Positions 36,765 through 46,857 of a DNA stretch of 64,000 nucleotides are shown one piece after another. The stretch is taken from contig OZ038435.1 in the NCBI GenBank assembly GCA_964036275.1, forward strand, positions 34,776,228 to 34,840,227. The letters are read 5' to 3'. The translations under genes were made by a program, and so were the position numbers. The notes under the pieces were generated by a model that saw only the letters and a list, made by a program, of their open reading frames with translations, did not search any database and was not told where the DNA came from. The stretch is from Litoditis marina (taxonomy: Eukaryota > Nematoda > Chromadorea > Rhabditida > Rhabditidae). Every line of letters begins with the position of its first letter. Positions within the stretch are counted from its first letter, which is position 1.

Positions 36765-37035
36765 GAATAGAGAGAGAGAGAGGGGGGGGGAGAGAGAGAA
36801 AGAGAGAAAGAGAGGGAGAGGAGGAGAGAGGGGAAGAGGAGGAAAGGGAGGAGGGAGAGAGAGAAAGAGACGGTGAAGAAAGAAAGATGCTAGAGGGACA
36901 CAAAAAGGGGACGGTATAAGAGAGAGGGAGAGAGGAAGAAAGCAAGTGAGAGGACTGACGAAGAGAGGAGAAAATGTAGAGAGTGCGAGAGATAGAGAGG
37001 GAGAAGAAAATGCCAGAGAGAGGGAGAGAGATTCT
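36765..37035. repeat. GA-rich tract
   Basis: Imperfect GA with GGGGGGGG and AAGAGGAGG interruptions. The Leu-Ser open frames on the minus strand are repeat artefacts. Confidence 0.95.
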
Positions 37036-37274
37036 ATTCATATACGGTCCGGTCCGTAAAAGCCGTGGTGCCTGCCAATTGGCACCTATCTGTCGGCTAT
37101 CCCCCAAGAGGTCCTCCGTTGTTTACAGTCCGCGACCAATTACGGTAATTGTGGAAGCAAACAGTTGTTGGTGGAAGACAATGCAGAATCAGTGGCCGGT
37201 CACCTTGAGAGCCGCGAAAATTGACACCCAATTAGACTACGGTATAATCAAGGCGCCGATGAACTGTTCTATTG

Positions 37275-37403
37275 TATAGTCGTCGCCAACGGAATGGCGG
37301 GAGGGTACTGTATATCTCAATTTACACTATGTTAAGACACAAGTCCTTGATTTCTAAGCTTATTGGTTACGTACTATCTTAGCGTAAATTTGGCATCCCC
37401 TTT
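37275..37403 (+). mobile_element. Family A element lacking the tRNA-like core
   Basis: Left half intact (TATAGTCGTCGCCAACGGAA and on to GGGTACTGTATATCTC). It then jumps to AAATTTGGCATCCCC near the right end. The tRNA-like part is deleted. Confidence 0.7.
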
Positions 37404-37765
37404 AGAATGAATGCAGGGAAACCGATGGTTGCAATAGGGAGGAGGTCTAGAGGATTGTGCGGAAGCTTTTGAACGAAAACCTGAACAAACGTGAATAACG
37501 AAACGATGGAAGTTCTCCTCCAAACATTTTATAGCGATGTATTTGTCCAGAAATGTAGGTTTTGCTCCTGTCTAGCAAGCTAGTACGGTCGGTGTACGCA
37601 GCCCTATCCCGTCGTATTTGTAGTTTGATCCATTTGATTTTTAGTGATTCTCAAATCATAAGGAGGGTTGTGATTGAAATACAGTGAATAATTGGCAATT
37701 ATACATTTGCAAACACTGTATTGCTCACTGTAGTAGTGCACGTGGAAATGTTATTCGAAGATGTA
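37404..37765. other. Intergenic stretch, no gene seen
   Basis: Contains GTATTTGTAGTTTGATCC at about 37614. Nothing else is recognised. Confidence 0.5.
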
Positions 37766-37889
37766 TTGAAGAAGGACGATTATGTGGTCCAATCGCAACG
37801 CTTCACTCCTTTAAACTGTAATACATTTTTCAATTGCAGTTTAAAGGACCGTTGACACGGGATTGGTCTACATAATCGTCCTACTTTAA
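37766..37889. mobile_element. Family E foldback element
   Basis: Same inverted repeat as the 26.4-kb copy but with the centre in the opposite orientation. GAAGGACGATTATGTGG opens it and CATAATCGTCCTACTTTAA closes it. Confidence 0.85.
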
Positions 37890-38968
37890 GTTGTTTTATT
37901 TGAATAAACTATATTTGTGTCACTAGGACTATGCTTTTGTGTACATCTCACTGAGCACATTAGTTTGAATGAACTTTGAAAAGATGATTAGCTTTTCGAG
38001 AATTGACCTGAACCGACCGGCAATGCCTGTTGTCACCTGTCCTTTGTGTACTCGGTATGATTGACAGTTAGTCTCCGATTACGATTAGACTGCATGCTGT
38101 TTACAGATAGACGGGGCGCGCGTCGCGGAGCATCTGCATAAACCTATGAAGGATCGGCCACAAACAATCTACGTACATGTAGTCTAACTCAAACAGGGAG
38201 GGGGTCGAAAGTGACGGGGAATGACAAAATCTGCGTTGTAGTTGGATCTCGACTCTTTTTTCTGTGCATAATTATATAACTCAGTGAGGCATCTAGACTA
38301 ATACACCATTTGTGACTCTGTCTGCAGTAACAGACCAGTATTGTAATAATTTACTATTAGAACTATATGTATATTTTATAAATTTGATTAATGAAGGATC
38401 GGCCACAAACAAGCGCTATCCACCATCTTCACTTCAACTATATAATCGAGGGGTTCAAGAGCGGGAACAAACTAAGTATGAAACTAGTGAAAATCTAGAT
38501 ATAGGGAATGCTCGAATCTTCGTGGTACTCTGATCTCAATGCACGTAATAGAGAAACATACACCGTAGAGGCCTTATTTGAAAAGAGCGAACTGAATAAA
38601 GGAAAGGCTCTATCTAAGAATGCCAAAACTTGATCATCTGGGTCATTATAACGGTGTCAGTAGTTTGATTCAGTGCAGTTTTCTCGAACTTTGCCTGAAA
38701 ATCCTGCTGTTCTCACTCCTACAATCCCGTTTCTTAAACGTTAAAGGAGGACAGAATGGAAAACTAGTTTAGGTACCCCGGGGTACCTAAACATAACGTT
38801 GCGCGCCCCAAAACAGACTAAAACATGTGAACCGTATGCAAATTAGGTTTGTTAGTTTGAGTAAAAATGGGTATATATCAATTTCTCTTGAGCAGCTCTC
38901 TCATATAAACTTTCCTTTCTGTCCCCCTTCAATCGAAAACAAAACTTCGGCATCTAGTCGACAGCTTC
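37890..38968. other. Intergenic stretch, no gene seen
   Basis: A 20-bp direct repeat (ATGAAGGATCGGCCACAAAC) occurs at about 38146 and 38391. A 26-bp perfect palindrome is at 38767-38792. No coding signature. Confidence 0.5.
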
Positions 38969-39144
38969 CCTGGCATCATAGCAACGTCTCATGAAAAGAT
39001 CACCTTTGAGATGAACTATCTGGTCACCGCCTCGCCCAGGCTTAGGCCACGTGCACTATGCTATACATACAAAGTTGGCAACTATGTGGTCAGAACGTGA
39101 TCAGGTTGAGCTCACAATTTGCACGACTTTGCTACGGTGCCTGG
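38969..39144 (+). mobile_element. Family F element, full length
   Basis: 176 bp with inverted ends CCTGGCATCATAGCAACG and, in complement, CCAGGCACCGTAGCAAAG. The internal GAGATGAACTATCTGGTCA block is shared with the 43.4-kb copy. Confidence 0.8.
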
Positions 39145-40960
39145 TTTTTCTACCTCATCAGACATGTTGAGGCTTTTGTCTCCTCCTCCACCTTAGAACA
39201 CCCCATCGAAAATGGTGAGTGCATTCTGAACAGCGTGAATCGGCGCCCATCTGCCTACCGTAATCTTCGGATCTTCCACTTATATGGGTGTTGTTCTCCA
39301 GGTGAGAAGTGTGGCGGGGCGGAAACGCATGTTTTATTCATCCCGCCACGATTAGCCTGCCGCGCCCGGCTCCTCTTAAATTGCCACAGGCGGCCCACTT
39401 AGTTTTATTGCCTTTCCGGGGAAGCAATTCATTAATTAAGATTGGATAAACAAATAGGGCTTGAGAAACCTGGCCGCCCCGCCAACATGCGGGACCGAAA
39501 CAATGGAAGAGCGAGGAAATATATTCGCGTTGTAGAATGAATACTGAATACAGTTGAGTTGTAGTTTGGAAGTTGTAGTTTTGCCCAATTACACAGCACA
39601 TTCCACGAAAAGCACATCACAGCACATGTACTGTTGGCGCTTGTCTTTCCTGAAGCGAAGAGAAGAGAGTAGGGAAAAGTTTGCAAGTGCCTATCATATT
39701 TCTTTCTGAAATACTGATATATGTTGGCTGATGACAGAAGTAGCTGGGTTTATAGCAACCACCAACAAAAAAGTAACCCGGTTCCTATTTGGTTTCTTTC
39801 GAAAGGATATTTAGACACATCCGTTCTGTGATGATTCAAAGAAAGAATTAGAAAAATATTCAAGCTGTTCCAAGTTCGATCTATGTTGTTTTTACCGAAG
39901 TACGCAAAAATAACCAAGGTGAGTACCAGCACTTCAAAAATATTGATCTAGTCACGGTGAGATGAGAGAATACAACGCGTAAAACACGTGAACTCAAAGA
40001 AAACCTTGTTGTCCAATACAGCTTGGTCAGTGTTTTCAATTGTTTCTCGTTTGGCGCCCATTGTTTTTGTGTGTAGCCAGCTAGCGGAAGTGCCAAATCA
40101 CAGTGTAAGAAGGCGCGAATTACGGTAGCGGGACGACACAATGGAAACGACCTTCCCCCACACCACAGCTATTCTCATTAGAGCGACACGCGCCCCAACA
40201 CGAATTCGAAATTGGCACGTTGTCAAGTTCTCGGTGGAAATTGCGACAACTATAAGCAGCACCTACAGATTACGTATGCTAAAAAATAATCTGGACCATC
40301 ATCCCGTCCTGCGTCTCTTTGTGCACTATTTCGATACACTCGTATCCCGGCGGGATGTTAGAGCAGAGCAACACTATGTTTGAGGAGACGCGTACTCAGA
40401 ATGCGTACTCAGAAGCTGCACTTTTTCCGAATTAGCCACGCATAGGAAGTGACCAGACCTTTGTTGTAGTTTGCTAGGTTAAATTCGCACGAAAAGCGAC
40501 GAGATCAAACTACAAACACAGTGGCATAAGAAAAACATGAACCGTATGCTCAAAAGATGACTGGAACGCAGCTCGATCGTGCGCCGATTACTTGTAGTTT
40601 CCGAAAAAGAATGCAGTTTCAAGCCAAGTTCATCCGACCTCCTCCTTATTTTCCTACTCTCGAACTCCCCGCTCTCCTGACTCTATCGTCCAACTCTACT
40701 TCTCTAACTCTGCTCTCACCTATCCTGTCTACCGTTTCCGTTCTTGTAAGAGGGGTACAACTTGTCTATGGTGGATTAGCCATTCGTCGCCTAATTATGA
40801 TCGGTAGTTGATCGTGTCTGCGCCCTCTCTGTTTTGCGTGGTCTCTCGTCGTCTGCGGTACTCGAAAGGCCGACACGGTATAATAGAGAGCGGTCGCCTC
40901 ATTATGGCCAGGTTGATCGGCACGGATTACTGCGGGATCAGGGTTAGACTACGGATTTCA
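39145..40960. other. Intergenic stretch, no gene seen
   Basis: Several ATG-initiated frames occur on both strands (for example 40141-40383) but none shows a domain. The GATCAAACTACAAACACAG motif and its inverse lie close together at about 40464-40525. Confidence 0.5.
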
Positions 40961-40962
40961 CT

Positions 40963-41208
40963 GGGGGGGGGGGGGGGGGGACGAGGGGCTAGACGAGAAG
41001 GAGGGAGTAGGGGAAGATAGAGGGAGGAGATGGAAGAAGGACAGGGGGCGAGGGGGAAGAGAGAGAAAAGAGAAGGAGGGGAGAGGAGGAGATTGGGATC
41101 AGAAGGGAAAGAGGGAGTGAATAAAAAAAGGCTGAGAATGAGAGAAAGAGAAAAGAAAAGGGAGGGGGAGAGAGGAGAGGGAGAGGGAGAAGCGGAGGAA
41201 GAGAACAC
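40963..41208. repeat. Poly-G run and GA-rich tract
   Basis: About 17 consecutive G from 40964 are followed by a purine-only tract dominated by GGGAGAGG units. Confidence 0.95.
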
Positions 41209-41547
41209 ACACGTGTTTTGGAAATGGAGAAGTGGTGTGGTGCGCGATTTCTAACTTGATCATCTAATTCATCTCTCATCTACCTATTGCTCTTGCTCTC
41301 CTCTCTCTTCTCTCTTCTTTCTTTCTAAATTTCTCCCATAACTACTTATAATCTCATCCATCAGAAGTGTGCGGCATACTCTAGTAGGATGCATATACCG
41401 TATACCTTATTGATCTAAATCTTGTCAAATGTCGCCCATCTATCTTCCTTAGTCTCCTCCAATAAAGAACTTGATCATTAATGTTTAATGTTCCCATAAT
41501 TATAGACGCACATCCCCATATGAATATATGGCAAGAAGAGGTCAGTT

Positions 41548-42232
41548 ATGGGATAAGGGAGAAAAGGGGAAAAGGAGAAAAGGGAGAGGAAAGGAGGGGG
41601 AAAGGGAAAGAGGAAAAGGGAGAGGAGAAGGGAAAGAAGAGAAGGGAGGGGAGAAGGGAAAGGGGGAAAGGAAGGGGAAAAGAGAAAGAGAAAAAGGGAG
41701 GGGGAAAGGGAAGAAGGAGAAGGGAAGGGAGAAGGGAAAGAAGAGAAGGGAGGGGAGAAGGAAAAGAGGGAAAGGGAGAGGGAAAGGGAAAGAGGAAAAG
41801 GGAGGGGAGAAGGGAAAGAAGAGAAGGGAGGGGAGAAGGGGAAGAGGGAAGGGGAGGGTAAAAGAGAAAGAGAAAAAGAAAAAGGGAGGGGAAAGGGTAG
41901 AAGGAGAAGGGAAGGGAGAAGGGAAAGAAGAGAAGGGAGGGGAGAAGGAAAAGAGGGAAAGGGAGGGGAAAAGAGGAAGAGGAAAAGGGAGAGGGAAAGG
42001 GAAAGAGGAAAAGGGAGGGGAGAAGGGAAAGAAGAGAAGGGAGGGGAGAAGGAAAAGAGGGAAAGGGAGGGGAAAAGAGGAAGAGGAGAAGGGAGAGGGA
42101 AAGGGAAAGAGGAAAAGGGAGGGGAGAAGGGAAAGAAGAGAAAGGAGGGGAGAAGGGGAAGGGGGGAGGGGAGGGGAAAAGAGAATAAGGAAAAGGGAGG
42201 GGAAAGGGTAAGAGGAAAAGGGAGGGAAGAGC
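41548..42232. repeat. 700-bp purine minisatellite
   Basis: Essentially no pyrimidines on the plus strand for nearly 700 bp. The repeating unit is about 38-42 bp, built on GGGAGGGGAGAAGGGAAAGA. Long open frames through it (227 codons plus, 285 minus) are Lys/Glu/Gly/Arg or Ser/Pro/Phe artefacts. Confidence 0.95.
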
Positions 42233-42524
42233 GAGAAGGTGATCATGTTTGAGGAAATACGGAAAATCTCGGATAAATAAAGATAAACTAGGAAACTAAG
42301 AGAGAAAAAGAGCATCAGAAAGTGGTACGTTTTGCATCTACCTCGTGCTTTAAAAAGATGGAATCTACATACTGATAAGAAACGAAACGTCCATAGCAAG
42401 TTCGTGATTTGGTGCCCGTATTACCCTTCTGAAACTGTTTCACGTTGAGACGCAAAATATGTTTCTTTGCCAGCGTTACGCTGTAGTAATCTAGCCAACA
42501 CATATGATTCTACAAAGTATCTCA
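42233..42524. other. Intergenic stretch, no gene seen
   Basis: No recognisable features. Confidence 0.4.
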
Positions 42525-42658
42525 TATACCAGAAGTAAATTGAATAGTCACGTGAAGTTAGCATTCTAATTAGGAATCGTGCACTTTGGTATTGCCCGTT
42601 TCTCAGTTCTGCTGTGTTTAACATGTTTCACGTGACTGTGCAACTGACTTACAGTATA
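42525..42658 (+). mobile_element. Family D element, full length
   Basis: Best-preserved copy, 134 bp. TATACCAGAAGTAAATTG and AATAGTCACGTGAAGTTAGC open it; TTTCACGTGACTGTGCAAC and CAGTATA close it. The terminal inverted repeats are about 32 bp. Confidence 0.9.
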
Positions 42659-43271
42659 GTCATGGATTTTTTTGCCGGATTTCGAATGCGAACTTCAACT
42701 TTCTTTTTTCCAAATGCGAACTTCATTTCGACCACTCTTTGTACAAACCAGAATCAAATGCGAAAACTGTAACCCTTTTCACTAACAGACATGTGTGATT
42801 GAAATGTACGAAAATTTTTTCAATCGTACTGTAGGTGTCTCAGTTGGAATGGAAAGCACCATAACCGGCTAAACTTCACTGCCCTTCTAGTTCTATGAGG
42901 TACCGTAGGAAAGGGATGTAACATGTGCGCTCAACCTGATATAGAACCTGATCACATTCTGGCCATATATAGTCGCCGACTCTGAAGCCTTAACGCTAGT
43001 AGATACGCTAGCTCTGAAAAATAATCTAGTAGTTTTCCAACGTCTTACGGTATTCACGCGGTTTCTAACATTCGATATGAAGTTTCTAACATTCGATATG
43101 AAATTTGATAATTATCGTGGCAAGCGTGAATGCTTTAGCTACCGTAACCCGAAACGCTAGTAGATTCCCTGGTTGATATCAATATTGGGTTTTTTCCTAG
43201 CGTATCTACTACCGTTCAGACAAAGAGAAATCCCCATGTTGAAGCATAGTTTAGGTTATCACAGCCTGGGT
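42659..43271. other. Intergenic stretch with F-like fragment
   Basis: CCTGATCACATTCTGGCCA near 42947 matches the interior of family F in complement. GTTTCTAACATTCGATATGA is duplicated in tandem at about 43062-43100. No coding. Confidence 0.45.
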
Positions 43272-43330
43272 CTGATGGTGGCCTGGCACCGTAGCAAAAT
43301 CTCATGGAAACGTCATATTTGAGTAGAAGT
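43272..43330 (+). mobile_element. Family F left-end fragment
   Basis: CCTGGCACCGTAGCAAAATC followed by CTCATGGAAACGTCA matches the F left terminus. The rest is missing. Confidence 0.6.
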
Positions 43331-43409
43331 TGCTTCGTTGTCAGTCAAAAATGAAGCCTGAGCATGAGGCGGAAATGGAGCCTGAACATCAACCTGATCT
43401 AGGACCGGA

Positions 43410-43597
43410 TCAGGCACTGTAGCAAAGGCTCATGAAAAGGTCGCCTTCGAGCTGAACTATCTGGTCACCACCTCGCTTAGTTTTGGGTCACCTGCACTAT
43501 GCTTATACATAATAAGTTGGCAACTATGTGGCCAGAATGTGACCAGGCCCTCGATCAAATTGAGCTCACAATTTGCATGACTCTGCTACGGTACCAG
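43410..43597 (+). mobile_element. Family F element, full length
   Basis: 188 bp. CAGGCACTGTAGCAAAGG opens it; GCATGACTCTGCTACGGTAC closes it. The interior is about as in the 39.0-kb copy, with GGCCAGAATGTGACCAGG. Confidence 0.85.
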
Positions 43598-43829
43598 ATG
43601 ATGAGCGCATAATTGTAAACTTACTATATATGAACTAGTGTAGGAGATCACAACTTGGATCCTCTCCAGAAGGCTTTTCTTCGTTTCCGATCAAATCTAA
43701 TGCTCACCTTAATACTCCTTTTGATCAATCGATGGCTGGAGGTAGAGTTTCTCGAAATTGCGGATGGGGGGACTGTCTCGTGTTTGAGATAGGACAGATG
43801 TATATACAACGGAGCCTTGAGGCCAGGAA

Positions 43830-43970
43830 AGGCAGGCGAGAGAGAGAGAGGGGGAGACAGAGAGAAAAGGGAGAGATAGAGGAGAAAGAGGGAACAAAGG
43901 AGAGGAGGGAGCGGGAGAGAGAGAGAGTGAGAGAGAGGGAAGAGGAAGAGGGAGGAAACGATGGAAGTGA
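43830..43970. repeat. GA-rich tract
   Basis: Imperfect purine repeat, plus strand. No gene. Confidence 0.9.
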
Positions 43971-44091
43971 GAGAAATTTTATTCTGCGTTTTTTTAGCTA
44001 GGAATATCAATAACATCCGAATAGTCACGTTTGCTGCTCAGTGAATGATCGACAACATTCTCAATAGAGAAAAGAGAACAAACTAAAGGAC

Positions 44092-44327
44092 TATAGTCTT
44101 TTCCATTCCTACTGATACTCCTACAGTAAGACTACGGAACTTCAAGTTTGTTTAAATAACGTAAATATTATCGGAATGGTTAATAATTTTCACCTCAGAT
44201 TATAATAGCATATTACAAAGAGTATTTCAAATGATTTTTGACAAAGTTGAAGTTTGCATTAGAAAATGGCCATTGTAAAACGCAAAAGTGTACTGTAGGA
44301 GTGTCAGTAGGAATGGTGTGGACTATA
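44092..44327 (+). mobile_element. Family C element, full length
   Basis: 236 bp. The left end TATAGTCTTTTCCATTCC runs to CCTACAGTA at 29-37. The right end is TACTGTAGGAGTGTCAGTAG followed by GAATGGTGTGGACTATA. The inverted ends are about 37 bp. No coding capacity. Confidence 0.9.
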
Positions 44328-44541
44328 GCATATCTCCAGGAAGAAAGTCAGAACAACATTCAGTTTTCAGCTGTCAGTGTCACATGACTGCAAGAAAACA
44401 ATTAGGAATAAGAATTGTGGCTGGCAGTCTCTGAGACATTCTCTGCAACAAACTACTTGTATTTTCACCTGAATCTCCGAAAAAAGAAATTTACGGAATT
44501 CAAGTTTGCGTATCGCCATGTTGACGAAACACAAGCCACGT
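44328..44541. other. Intergenic stretch, no gene seen
   Basis: Both strands are open for 80-90 codons across 44367-44651, but part of that is family E sequence. No domain is recognised. Confidence 0.4.
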
Positions 44542-44665
44542 TTAAAGTAGGACGAGTATGTGGACCAATCCTGTGTCAACGGCCCTTTAAACTGCAATTG
44601 AAAAATGTATTGCAGTTTAGAGGACTGAATCGTTGGCATTGGACCACATAATCGTCCTCCTTTAA
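44542..44665. mobile_element. Family E foldback element
   Basis: 124 bp. TTTAAAGTAGGACGAGTATG opens it and CATAATCGTCCTCCTTTAA closes it. The centre AACTGCAATTGAAAAATGTA pairs with TTGCAGTTT. Confidence 0.85.
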
Positions 44666-44984
44666 GCAGAATTCACTTTGTTCCAGAGTTTGAAGAAGAG
44701 AGTAAGACATAGTATGGTGGCAGTTTTGAAACTAGATAGCCTAGGATTGTGATAAATCAAAAATTGTTCAGATTAACTAGTTTTTGTGCTACAGGACCGG
44801 GTTCATATTGACCGGAATATGGCAGTTTCAACAAAACAATAATTTTCTGTCCAGCTATTCCTTTTTTGAACATCCATAGTACTTTCTCAAGGTCTTTGAG
44901 TACATATGAAAAAAATTTGAATCACTTTGAAGCCAAGCGTTTTCGATTTCATCAATAGGTAGGGTTGTTAATCAATTCCAAAAA

Positions 44985-45175
44985 TCAAGTCAATTCCAAT
45001 TCCAATTCTTTTTCGTTTCTCAAAAACCACTCAATTCCAATTCCAATTCTTTTAGATTTTCAAAAACTGCTCAATTCCAATTCCAATTCCGATCAATTCC
45101 TCGAAATCTCAGATTCTCAATTCCAAGTCCATTGGAATTGATTGGAATTGATTGGAATTGATTGGAATTGACTGT
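44985..45175. repeat. AATTCC simple repeat
   Basis: Runs of TCAATTCCAATTCCAATTC interspersed with TTTTCAAAAACC spacers, ending in GATTGGAATT repeated five times. Confidence 0.95.
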
Positions 45176-45337
45176 GTTTCCAACTTCATGTCAGTTTTTT
45201 TCTTCAAACAACGAAGATAAACAATGTTCACTTTGGTTCCATTGAACGAAATACATAAGGAACAATGGTAATTTGATAATGAACAAGGAAAAACAGCATG
45301 GAATTGTAAATCGATTCTGAATTAATTCTGAGCGAAA

Positions 45338-45590
45338 ATCAAGTCAATTCCAATTCCAATTCCAGTTGTTCTGATATACGAAAGAATTGGAATTGCAATT
45401 CCAGAAATTTTTCGACATACAAAAGAATTGGAATTGCAATTCCAACCATTTTCGACATACGACAAAATTGGAATTGCAATTCCAATTCTTTTCGACAGAC
45501 AAAAAGAATTGGAATTGCAATTCTTTTGGGTGATTATCTCAATTCTATCAATTCCAATTCCAATTCCAATTCCAATTCTAACAACCCTAT
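45338..45590. repeat. About 43-bp tandem repeat with palindromic core
   Basis: Four units each contain GAATTGGAATTGCAATTCCA and a TTTTCGACATAC spacer, flanked by CAATTCC runs. The core GGAATTGCAATTCC is a perfect palindrome. The short frames encoding Gly-Ile repeats are artefacts. Confidence 0.95.
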
Positions 45591-45697
45591 CAATAGGCAA
45601 TAGCGTGTTTCTAGCAAAATTTTGAAAAGTTGAGAAATTGAAGGGATGTGTCGAAAGGTGTGGAAGCAAACGTAGATAGAGTTCGGAACTATATTTC

Positions 45698-45928
45698 TAT
45701 AGTCTTTCATTCCAACTAGGAAGTCTTAGTAGGATTTCGAAACTACCCAACTATTTTCGCACTCACTTATGATCGGAAAGGTTTAGGATTTCGGCACCTC
45801 ATTCTCGTTCTCAGGTACAGTAATTAAACGAGAGGATTTTTTATGAACTAAACTTTCAGCTTCACAACATCCTCCGAGAACTTTGTAAGGTTGCTGTAGG
45901 AGTCTCAGTAGGAATGGTGGGAACTATA
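45698..45928 (+). mobile_element. Family C element, full length
   Basis: 231 bp with a left end TATAGTCTTTCATTCCAAC (partly mutated). The right end is CTGTAGGAGTCTCAGTAGGA followed by ATGGTGGGAACTATA. Confidence 0.85.
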
Positions 45929-45999
45929 CAAACAGTGTTCAATCGGTTGCAGCCTAGAACAAACGAAGTCGTTCAGACTTCCACATGACAGAAGATTAG

Positions 46000-46120
46000 A
46001 ACTCTTTTTTCTCGTGTTTCTGAACGGTTCGGAAAATGTCAGTATTTTTTAGTCGAAACGCCGAAAAATCGACTTGTATTCCCACCATGCTGTATTTTAC
46101 TGTAATTACAGTAAATTATT
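46000..46120 (+). repeat. Family H repeat, copy 1
   Basis: Shares TATTTTTTAGTCGAAACG, GAAAAATCGA and CCCACCATGCTGTATTTTAC with the copy at 50.3 kb. Near its right edge is the palindrome TTTACTGTAATTACAGTAAA. Confidence 0.75.
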
Positions 46121-46630
46121 GTAACACAACCAGGCATGTTCTCTGTTCTGAGTTTAGGTTGTGAATGCGCAACTTTGAGCAAACCTGGTATTTCAGCCAG
46201 TGTTTTCTATGATTAGAGATGAGAGAAAACTGATAGCAGTAGTTTTGGGTGTGAGAATGTGACACATGCAGTCTCACAGAGCATAACCGTGGTCATCCTG
46301 GAACACTTTTTCCTCCAACTACCACAATTTGACGCCAACAACATCTTCACACAGCATTCAATGATATGGGAAAATTATAAAGTTTGTATTGTACTGTATG
46401 GAGTTTTTAGAGAAGGAATACTGTTAGGAAAGAAGTGGGTAATTCGGTCGCGGTTCATGAAAATGGCCCCATTTACGTCTTTCTTTTCCGTCCCCCGCCA
46501 CTTGAGATGGGATACGGTAAACAGTGGGGAAGGTCGGCGAGGAAACAAACTTATACGGAGTGACCGAATTGGAATTGTAGTTCATTGATGAAAAAATCAA
46601 ACTACAAACACGGCAGCATGAAATCAACGT
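46121..46630. other. Intergenic stretch, no gene seen
   Basis: The plus frame at 46259-46588 (109 codons) has no recognisable features. A close inverted pair of the TTGTAGTT and AAACTACAA motif is at 46574-46612. Confidence 0.4.
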
Positions 46631-46857
46631 TATAGTCTGTTTCACGCAAGTATGACCCTCTACAGTAAGATTGTAAATTTTTCAGAGACTTTTCTCATCT
46701 TGTGGGTATTGTAAATAGTTTAAACTTCGTGATTTTGTTGTCCACATTCATTACTAAGAAAACAGTAAATCTGAAAGTCTGCTCGTTGCTCAGATAAATG
46801 CCCTTGAATATTGGAAAGATTACTGTAGAAAGTTATTGACTGGTGAAATGAAGTATA
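46631..46857 (-). mobile_element. Family B element, full length, reverse orientation
   Basis: 227 bp. TATAGTCTGTTTCACGCAA at one end; in complement the other end reads TATACTTCATTTCACCAGTC with CTACAGTA at 30-37. Confidence 0.85.

Noticed and set aside
41528..42399. Open frames of 227 codons (+) and 285 codons (-)
   Set aside because: Both are produced by stop-free polypurine DNA; the proteins are Lys/Glu/Gly/Arg or Ser/Pro/Phe repeats with no domain.
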